64,000 nucleotides of DNA from Hyperoodon ampullatus (taxonomy: Eukaryota; Chordata; Mammalia; Artiodactyla; Ziphiidae), in NCBI GenBank assembly GCA_949752795.1, contig OX457060.1, positions 2,212,501-2,276,500 on the forward strand. The letters run 5' to 3'. The translations under genes were made by a program, and so were the position numbers. Positions within the stretch are counted from its first letter, which is position 1, and each line of letters starts with the position of its first letter. The notes beneath the pieces were generated by a model. The model saw nothing but the letters and a program-made list of their open reading frames with translations. It searched no databases and had not been told where the DNA came from. Positions 56,426 to 64,000 of the stretch are shown one piece after another.

Positions 56426-56575
56426 AGTGAGTCTGAACCTTGGCTGTGCATTAGGAACAGCTGGGATGCTCTCAAACTTACAGCTGCCTAGACCCTATGT
56501 CAAACCAATTTACTAAAAATTTCTGGGCTGGACATTTGTAATTAAGTTTCCCCTGCAACTCTAATGTACATTAAG
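56426..56575 (+). mobile_element. MER58/MER5B-like element, partial
   Basis: 'cagtgagtctgaaccttggc', 'tgtgcattaggaacagctgg' and 'ctaatgtacattaagaatt' resemble the Charlie-derived family with 'ccttggctgcacattagaa' ends. The SINE lies at its right edge. Confidence 0.6.
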
Positions 56576-56587
56576 AATTGCTACCCA

Positions 56588-56799
56588 TGGGCCTCCCTGG
56601 TGGCGCAGTGGTTGAGAGTCCGCCTGCCGATGCAGGGGATGCGGGTTCGTGCCCCGGTCTGGGAGGATCCCATATGCCGCGGAGCGGCTGGGCTCGTGAG
56701 CCATGGCTGCTGAGCCTGCGCATCCGGAGCCTGTGCTCCGCAACGGGAGAGGCCGCGACGGTGGGAGGCCCGCGTACCACAAAAAAAAAAAAAAAAAAA
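56588..56799 (+). mobile_element. CHR-family SINE, young
   Basis: 'tgggcctccctggtggcgca' start, A box 'tggcgcagtgg', B box 'ggttcgtgccc', A-run of about 20. The 15 bp TSD 'aagaattgctaccca' is perfect at 56573-56587 and 56800-56814. Few differences from the 45.5 kb copy indicate a recent insertion. Confidence 0.97.
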
Positions 56800-56814
56800 A
56801 AGAATTGCTACCCA

Positions 56815-56876
56815 GATGCCTGGCACATAATTGAAGCCCGGTAAATATTTCCTGACTGGATGGTTGGTTAATAATA
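56815..56876 (+). mobile_element. L2 3' end (sense)
   Basis: 'tgcctggcacataattgaag' and 'ggtaaatatttcctgactgg' match the L2 3' end. Confidence 0.65.
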
Positions 56877-57343
56877 TACTTTGAAAAATCCTTGGTATTA
56901 GTGATTGTTTCACCAGAGAAGTAACCCCAAAGCCGGACCCTAAGTGCTTTGGGAGCTGTGGGGGAGGAAGTGACCAACAAGCCTTGGTCCTGGTTGTCAT
57001 CTTCTTCACTGAGCACTTTCCTGACCTCTAATCCATCCTACTTAAGTTTATCCAAAAAGGATAGAGATGAGATGCAGGTGTAGGATGAGAGCGTACAGTT
57101 ATTTCTGTTCCCTCTTACATCCTCAGTCCTAGGCTGTGGAGTGTAAATGGGCTTATTTTTGAGCCATGGGGGAACCGTATTATGTCAGCTCTTCATAGCT
57201 TCCTCTCCGTCCATTCACTGATGTGGAGCCAGCAGATCAAGGCTACTTTTCTTCTCATGGAATTGCTTTCTCCATTAAAGTAAGCAAATGTGCTTGCTTT
57301 TCAGTCCAAATAGTTAGTCTTCTCTAGCAGATGGATAGCAGAA
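56877..57343. other. Unannotated stretch, nothing recognised
   Basis: No repeat or exon recognised. Confidence 0.35.
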
Positions 57344-57344
57344 A

Positions 57345-57512
57345 TACCAGATCATTCTCAAATCTGGTTGCCCATCAACATCTCCTGGAAAGTGACAACT
57401 CATACTGCTAGGTCCCATGTAGACCCACTGGATCACAAAGTTCAATAGTTGAGCTTTCATTAGAACCCCCAGGAGAGTCTGATGTTGTCAGGCCATGAGA
57501 GTTTGGGAATCA
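57345..57512 (+). mobile_element. MER5-type element, diverged
   Basis: 'cattctcaaatctggttgcc', 'catcaacatctcctggaaag', 'aacccccaggagagtctgat' and 'gagagtttgggaatcactg' follow the MER5 order. Confidence 0.65.
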
Positions 57513-57782
57513 CTGCATCCTAAATACTCTTTTCACAAAGCTATGTTCTTTCTATAAGAAGGTCTCAACATTGTTAAATATAAACTAACTTTAGCAAAAA
57601 GATTGCATCAATAAAAGTATCAATACATTAGAGTAAAATTTAAAGAATTGCCAATGCTTTGCAACAGTTACAATTCTTTCTACTTATCTTCCTTTTCTTT
57701 TTCACCAACCTGATTCTTTTCTTGGGATTTACAGGTACTTCTCATTCTAACCTGATTTCTGAATTTAATCTTCCCCTTGTGA
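57513..57782. other. AT-rich unrecognised stretch
   Basis: No supported feature. Confidence 0.35.
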
Positions 57783-57955
57783 TATTTTTTTATTGTGCTA
57801 TAATTGCTTTACAATGTTATGTTAGTTTCTGCCACACAGCAAAGTGAATCAGCCATATGCATACACACATCCCCTCCCTCTTGGACCTCCCTCCCTCCCA
57901 TCCCACCCAACTAGGCCATCACGGAGCTGAGCTCCCCGTGCTATCGAGCTAGTTT
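57783..57955 (-). mobile_element. Cetartiodactyl L1 3' end, antisense
   Basis: 'ttttattgtgctataattgc', 'tttacaatgttatgttagtt', 'gcaaagtgaatcagccatat' and 'cccctccctcttggacctcc' are the reversed L1 3' UTR. 5'-truncated to about 170 bp. Confidence 0.85.
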
Positions 57956-57989
57956 GTCATCAAACACCATTCAGGATGCTTTCACTTCT

Positions 57990-58330
57990 CCCGCTTCCCA
58001 GCTGCAATCATTGGTTAACTGTATCATAATTGATCAGGGGTGATAGAATTTATCTCCCTAGCCACGGGGTCTTTGCCATTTTCCCTCTTAGCTTCCACCT
58101 TATTCTTGTCAAGCGGCAAAGGAAAACTATAAATAGTTAATAGCATCATCAGGCCCACTCCTGAATTCTCCTCTGTGTCTGTTTTGTCTTAATCATTAGT
58201 ACATGGGCTAATTAGCTTCCAAGTCTTTCAAAGTTACAGATTGTATGGATGCTAATTTGGAAAACAGTGATAAGATTTACATACCAAACACTTTTCTCCT
58301 GATTCCCTTAGCAACCATCCCCAAACTCAG
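57990..58330. promoter_or_regulatory. Candidate conserved noncoding (enhancer-like) block
   Basis: Repeat-free, AT-rich block with close-packed motifs: a perfect MEF2 consensus CTATAAATAG (58127-58136), the palindromic homeodomain-type core GCTAATTAGC (58207-58216) and a GATA-type 'tgataaga' near 58268. Motif presence alone is weak evidence; conservation was not tested. Confidence 0.35.
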
Positions 58331-60585
58331 TGCAAAATCATCAGCCCATGTTGGCCAGAAGGTAACTGTACGAATACATTTGGACAGACGCTAACAAGGG
58401 GAGCCTGCACCCTCACTTCCATTCCTGGATGCTGATCCTCACAGAGGTGTCAGGTGCTGAAGTCAGAGTAACCCAGCCTCCCACTTCCACACCATCAACT
58501 CTGCCAGCTTCCTGAGTCCAGCCAAGAGAGGCTTTACTGTCCTTTCTCCAGGCTGAGTGAGGCGGGCAGACTGAAGGACCAGCTCAGAGCAATCTATGCC
58601 CATTTCCACCCTCAGAAGGCACCAGATCCAGGAGATCTCTTTTCTCTTCTAGTGCTTGTCCACTGACACTTGAGAAATAGCCAGAATGTTCTTAAAGCCA
58701 TGAGCACTCTGGATCCCTGACTTAGGGGGAAATATTTCTGGGATGAGGGGTTATTTGCAAAGGTGCTGGTGAGATCGAACTGCAGATATCTTTATGGGGA
58801 AAGTGGATCCAGCCATCCAGGGTGGATGGCACGGAAGCAGACATGGGGGCACCGAGCAGAGGCATCGCATCCTGACTAGCCCTGTCTGAAATGTCAGTCT
58901 TGGCCGCCTGTTGCCTTCTCCCCAGAGGTGCTGTGGGCATTGTGCTGTTCCGGTGCCAGGAGAGGAGGTGGATGGGAGAAACCTGACCCTCTGATACCAA
59001 ACGCCCGGTGCAGCTGATGCACGGCTGGATCCTCTTGCCAGACTTGGCTGGCCTCCCTCTCCGTTTGAGGCAGCATTAAGAAGATTGATTTCTGTTAGCC
59101 AGCCATAATGGGAGACTGTAATGGCTGAGAGGGAGACACTTGGCTTGTGGACATCTTGTATGGATGCCAGTTGCTTTGGGAGAGAGCACTTGACCGAGAA
59201 CCAGACAAGGCTCCTCTTCAGCTTCTTGCTGTTCTGTTTTCTCCCCTCCCCCCTCCTCTCTTACCCTCCATTTCTTCCCCCTGTCCATTCCCCATGCTCT
59301 CCCTGTGGTCTGGAAATGTTCCATGTGGGAAGGACTCAGAGCCACTCTTGGCTTTGCTTGCAGGGTGCTCACCCACCTAGATTCTCCCCTTTGTGTCCCT
59401 GACAAGGGTACACCTGGGGTGGGGCCTCTGCGTTGTCACAGTGGCGGGCTCCCACCACCGCCCCAAGACGTTCCCAGACAGCCCTCGGTCTCATCGGCAG
59501 AGTGTAAGCGTTGCCTTGTGAAGTCTGACCGCTCCCAAAAGGGAATGGAGAGCTAGACCATCTCAGGCGCTGAAGGGTCATTTCCAGGAGCTCAGCTTGA
59601 CTGTGACTCAGTTTATGTCCCTTGCAGCCTTCTGCGGTGAGGGGAAGGGAATTTGGCTTCTGGTGGGTGGAGACAGCTATCCAGGCTGGTGCTACCAAGG
59701 CCCTGTGGTCAGTGAACCTCTCCTGGGAAGGGATCTCCAGATTCCAAAGCATGGGTGGCAGCTACGGCCTCCTCTTTCATATACCCTAGGGTCTGCCTGG
59801 AGGTGCCCGGAGCCCCTTGGAGTGTGCTTGCCAGCCCCAGTCTCCCACCAGTGCCCATGCACTCGTAGAGACAGCAGGGCTTCAGGAAGCCATGGGCTGG
59901 CTGGGTGGAGAGACACTGCGCAGCTTCCTCGCTCTCCTCCTCATCCCTGGCTGCAAGATCCTGTTCCTGTTTGCTGCCACCTACACTCAGCGGTGAGACC
60001 AAGGCCTCAGAAAAGACAGGGGACCCAGACATCCCAGACAGATGGACAGTCTGGGGGGCTCACTTCCTGCAGGAGACAGTTACTCTTAGAGCAGGCAGAG
60101 CCCTGTCTACATGGCATGGCTGGGAGCGACCTTTGGAGGCCACTTAAGCCACTCCTTTAGCCTAGGCAATGGCATCCATAGAGTCCAAGTCTATTTTGAG
60201 CATTAAATTCCAGGTGCTGCTGTTATTAGCTGGTAGGGGTGGGAGAAAAGCCAAGTGCACCCTGGTACCCATGGTGGCAGGTGTATCCCTCAGCACACAT
60301 CTCCATGAACCTGATACTTAAAATCGTAACTCAGAACAAACAGGGCTCCACATAAATGAACCCTGCCCATCTTCCCTACCTCATGCCCTACACTTCCAGC
60401 TATTGGTTCCTCCCCAGGCTTCAGCCCCACTGCCCTCCCTCGTCCCTGACATTTCTGTTTCCTTCCCCTGATTAAGTGTTATGTGCTCACAGATGCCCTT
60501 CCAAATGGCCCTGGGTGAAGCATGGTCCTCATCCCATTAAGAGTCACCCTCTGTCACGAGGTGTTTTATTTTATACATGGTTCTT
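58331..60585. other. Unannotated 2.3 kb stretch, no gene recognised
   Basis: Moderate to high GC, repeat-poor. The 187-codon plus-strand frame at 59597-60160 is among the longest non-repeat frames in the window but overlaps 107- and 127-codon frames on the other strand and shows no domain. It deserves an alignment search before being dismissed. Confidence 0.4.
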
Positions 60586-60782
60586 GGTTGACATCCTCTG
60601 AGATGATCTTATTGTATTTGCTTAGTTTTTTGAGGGTGGGGCCTGTCTCTTCTATAATTCCACACCCATGAGAACAGGAACTTTCTGTCCTGTCATTGTT
60701 TCCCCGGCACCCAGCCTGGTGCCCAGGATGCAACAGGTGCTCAGAAAATACATGCTGAGTACATCATTGACTGACAGCAGGA
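60586..60782 (+). mobile_element. L2 3' end (sense)
   Basis: 'tgagggtggggcctgtctct', 'ttccccggcacccagcctgg' and 'gcaacaggtgctcagaaaat' form the L2 3' end. Confidence 0.7.
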
Positions 60783-60987
60783 ACAGAGAGCCTTGCACTG
60801 CTGCTGCAGAGGCTTCCTGGGTCCAGGCGAGTAAACACTGTCCTCTGGGCGCCAGAAGGAAGGAAACAGTTCCCACTGGCATAGCCTGGGGTATCATTTC
60901 CTGATTGACACCTCCTCCCCGCCATGTGGCTGTGTTGGTTCACAAACACAGGAGGGTAACACATTGTTGTCTCAAGACTGCATTCTT

Positions 60988-61145
60988 GAATGGCTCCTAG
61001 TGTGGGAACAGTGGGCAGGACATACATTCCAAGGACAGGGGATGAAGATGAGGAGCCTCTGACTGCCGGGGTCAGCTCAGGGGTCAGCCAGTGGTCACAT
61101 CCTCTCGAGGACCTCCTCCAACAGCCTGATGTTGTCTTCCTCACC
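60988..61145 (-). mobile_element. Second copy of the unresolved dispersed repeat
   Basis: Matches the reverse complement of 29805-29965: 'gctcctagtgtgggaacagt', 'aggacatacattccaaggac', 'gaggagcctctgactgccgg' and 'gacctcctccaacagcctga'. Family not identified. Confidence 0.6.
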
Positions 61146-62115
61146 TTTTCTCTTGTTCTCTTCTGCAGGGTGTCTGGGAGATGCTGGTATGTGCGTTCCT
61201 GCTTCTTCCCTTGTGTTAAGTCACATAACCAAGAAATGACTGTAACAATTCACTCTCCAGTTTAGCACACAAACTTAAAACTTAATCCTTAACTTGAGGC
61301 TGTGTAATAACATGCCACAATACTAATGCAATAGAGAGGAAAATTACTGTATTAATCTACAAATACCTTGTCAGGAGAGTGAGTCCTATAAAATGAATAA
61401 CTCTTTTGTTCCACTGACTCCCCTAATGGGCTCTTGTCCACATGGATAGCCTAGAGCCAAGGCAGCAGTGAGGGTCCCCTGGGTGGGGCAGCTGAAGGAC
61501 TTCGAAGAACAGGAATGTGTAGTGTTGTCCGAGTCCATTTGCATTTCTGCAAAGTAAATATCTCCGTCAGTCCTCAGTGAAGTCTATCTCACACACACAA
61601 GCTGTGTGAGAGTGGTGAGTGTGTGTTTGAGTCAGTTTGGTGCCTGGTGGAGAGGCTGAGGACGTCCATGCATTGAACTCAGGAAGCAGAGACAAATTTG
61701 GGACTAGTGTTGAAAACTCTTACGCCCTGACCACATTCCCTCAGCCCTAGCACTTCAGTCACAGTGGCCTGACTTCCAGCTGCCAGCTTTGGGGCCCAAG
61801 GCCTTTCTCTGGACCTTGGAGGGCTGCCTGCCTGTATTGACACAGCTGGAAGTGCTGTGGAGCTGATGCTCTCCACCTTGGCAGCCTGAACAAATGTCTG
61901 CTGAGAATCGGTGTATAAATACCCTCACTTCCTTGCCCTTGGGTGGGATAACTTGTAGGCCTGTGTTCTATGCTGGCATCCAGAATTTCCCCACAGGGTT
62001 ACTCTCCAGGCGCCCATTGGTAGTGCTGGCTTGGTAATACACCAAGCCAGTATGGCTGCTTCTCCTCTGTTATCTCACTTCCCCACTCACCTCTCCATGT
62101 TTCCTTACCCTCCTC
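61146..62115. other. Mostly unrecognised; possible LTR part
   Basis: 'gagaatcggtgtataaatac' near 61905 with a TATA-like core, followed by 'ggcctgtgttctatgctgg', recalls the promoter part of an ERVL-type LTR. Not firm enough to call. Confidence 0.3.
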
Positions 62116-63159
62116 TCTAAGTGAGGTTCCTAGAAGCAGAGCCTGAAGCAGGACTTAGGGGGAGGTGCTCTCAGGGAAGAGGCAAGAAGACTGTCATGGG
62201 CCAGGGAAAAGAGCTGAGCAAAGCTGTGGTCTTGGCTAGAGACTGGCTTCAGCCTGATCCCTTGGGGAGCTCTGGAGCACAGACTCTACTGCAGAGTTCA
62301 TCCCCCCATGGAGTCAAGGGAGGTGGCCTTTTGAACTTCCACTTCAGTTGGATACTTCCTGAAGATCGCCCTGAATGGTGAGGGTGGGTAGGCATATCCT
62401 CCTAGCTGAGGTGGTGCCCATTTGGCCAAAGGCAATGCTCCAGAAAAGGGCCCACCTGTGAGCTGTTAGCAGCCAGTGATCACAGCTAGAGGAGGGGTGC
62501 ACCGGCCAGCGGAGGGGAGCAGCCAGTTCACCTCCGTAGAGGCTGGCGTTCTAATCTGTCTCAAGGGCTGATTCTGGGTATGGAATGAGAGACAGATTTA
62601 CCTTGATCTCCAGGAGAAGGGAGGCATCAAATCTCTTGATAGTATATTCAAGTACCCATCAGTCCATTTGGTTCTGGAGGATACTTTGGATAATTTGTGG
62701 AGTTAATTAGACAGTGACCTCTTCTCTCTCCATCACTCATTCTGTGTGGAATGGTACCTCTCCTCCTGGAGTGACCTGGTCCCTCTTTTTCAGTCTTCTT
62801 CTTCCTGTCATTCAGCTGTGAATGTGGGGGCTTTCTGACTGCCCAAACCCCTCTTCTCTGCATCAGATCTACACAGTGAGCACTAACAGCTGAAATGGCA
62901 AAAATACCAGGGATTACCGACATGGCCAGCTGCTTCCTCAGCAGACCACTTCCCTGTCCATCTGTCTGTGGGTAGAGATATCTGTGGGTTGTAGGACTCC
63001 TCCCCTGTGTGGTAGCCTAGTCCCTCTGGATGCCCTGTACCACAACCCACCTCTGTGTGGCCTTGACACCCACCTAATCCTTGCTAACCTCTGGCCCTAG
63101 AGAGCCAGATTCCGTTTCCCATAGTTCCAGTCATCAGCTGGTTAAGGTAGAAATATAAT
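62116..63159. other. Unannotated stretch, no gene recognised
   Basis: The 86-codon frame at 62121-62381 has no domain. Sequence near 62120-62170 ('gttcctagaagcagagcctg') may be part of an LTR-type repeat. Confidence 0.35.
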
Positions 63160-63440
63160 ATAAGCTATGCATTTTCTAATAACACATTAAAATGGTAAAA
63201 GGAACAGGTGAAATTCATTTTAATATAATTTAACACAATATATCAAACTATTATTTCAACATGTAATTGATATAAAAATTATGAGATATTTTACATTTTT
63301 TTATCCTTAATCCTTGAAAGATGGTATAAATTACAGTATATTTTATACTGAAAGTACATTCAATTTGGACTAGCCACATACCAAGTGCTCAATAGCCACT
63401 TGTGGCTAATGGGTATCACATTGGAGAGACTGATTCTAGA
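63160..63440 (+). mobile_element. Probable DNA-transposon-type MER repeat
   Basis: AT-rich body ending 'ttcaatttggactagccaca', 'ccaagtgctcaatagccact' and 'tgtggctaatgggtatcac', a widespread mammalian repeat end. Exact family not resolved. Confidence 0.5.
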
Positions 63441-64000
63441 GTGTCTGGTAGTAAGCCTGGCTTTGTTGAAATGGCCAAACTACAGTGTCTAGGCTGGACT
63501 AGGAGGCAAGTGAAGCCAGGAGGGCCTGATGCTCTTGATGGCGTGGTGCATCTGGATTGGGTTTGAGGTCTGAGATTCATGACGAAGATGAAGGGTAATG
63601 ATGAGTGAGGGAAGGGGAGGGATGGTTCTGGAAGCCTGGGAAGTCCTGGTCTAAGAGGGGAATTTCCAGAGTTGGAGATGATGGAGGTGGGGCAGTGGCC
63701 AATGTTGGTGGCTGTAAAGAGGAGGTGGAGATAGGGACCACTTGCTTGAGGTGCTGGAGGAACTTTCAGGCCAATGCTTTTAAGGTCTTTGAAACTATCC
63801 ATAGTACTGCTAGTAAGAGGGGCAGATGGACAGGCTATGCTGTCGATGCTGATGCTATTTGGGGCACCAGGACCACCTCATTCAGAGGGGTTGAGATCAG
63901 AGCCAACTGTGTGAATCTGAGGCTCATCTATTTCATGAGAAAAGTCAACTGTTCTTAATTCTAATTTTTCAAAAGGAAGATTTCCAAAGGCGAGAAGTGA
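63441..64000. other. Unannotated end of window
   Basis: The 117-codon plus-strand frame (63605-63958) and 128-codon minus-strand frame (63802-63416) overlap each other and show no recognisable domain. Confidence 0.35.

Noticed and set aside
59597..60160. 187-codon plus-strand open frame
   Set aside because: Opposed by frames of 107 and 127 codons on the other strand; no known motif. A translated search would be decisive.

Overview
This 64 kb window is mammalian nuclear DNA, and the repeats point to a cetacean, most likely a toothed whale. The clearest clue is several full-length tRNA-derived SINEs of the cetacean CHR family, with intact RNA polymerase III A and B boxes, poly-A tails and near-perfect target-site duplications (TSDs). 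They sit among cetartiodactyl-type L1 3' ends, a mariner DNA transposon, and a deep background of MIR, L2, CR1/L3, MER5-type and MaLR remnants shared by placental mammals. I could not support any host protein-coding exon, structural RNA gene, CRISPR array or bacterial-type feature. The window looks intergenic or intronic. Short exons with ordinary splice sites cannot be excluded by eye.

Layout. 0-3 kb: mostly unrecognised sequence with one MaLR-like LTR and a CA microsatellite. 3-7.3 kb: an old antisense L1 split by a CHR SINE, then MIR, CR1/L3 and MLT1 remnants. 7.3-11 kb: largely unrecognised. 11.06-11.53 kb: a solo ERV LTR on the minus strand. 12-15.6 kb: old L1/HAL1 pieces and a dead mariner carrying a CHR SINE. 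15.6-21.1 kb: a MIR, a small hAT-type element with a perfect 8 bp TSD, degenerate L1/HAL1 sequence, a young CHR SINE, LTR remnants and out-of-order L1 pieces. 21-26 kb: mostly unrecognised. 26.5-27.6 kb: a three-level nest (L1 inside MER5 inside L2). 28.6-30.5 kb: an ERV-like LTR, L1, L2 and an unresolved repeat. 31-37.8 kb: a composite 6.8 kb L1 with 5' UTR, broken ORF1 and ORF2, and an internal inverted reverse-transcriptase segment. 37.8-44 kb: GC-rich, repeat-poor sequence. 44-57.8 kb: dense MLT1, MIR, CHR, L1, L2 and MER5 copies. 57.8-64 kb: mostly unrecognised, with an AT-rich candidate regulatory block near 58.0-58.3 kb.

Function. Nothing here forms a pathway. The coding-like material is all retrotransposon or transposon debris: an L1 endonuclease/reverse transcriptase broken by stops and frameshifts, and a mariner transposase that has lost one catalytic aspartate and gained stops. 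The layering of insertions gives a relative history: L2/MIR/CR1 first, then MER5/MaLR, then old L1 and mariner, then cetartiodactyl L1, then CHR SINEs. Family names rest on recalled consensus features, not on a database search.
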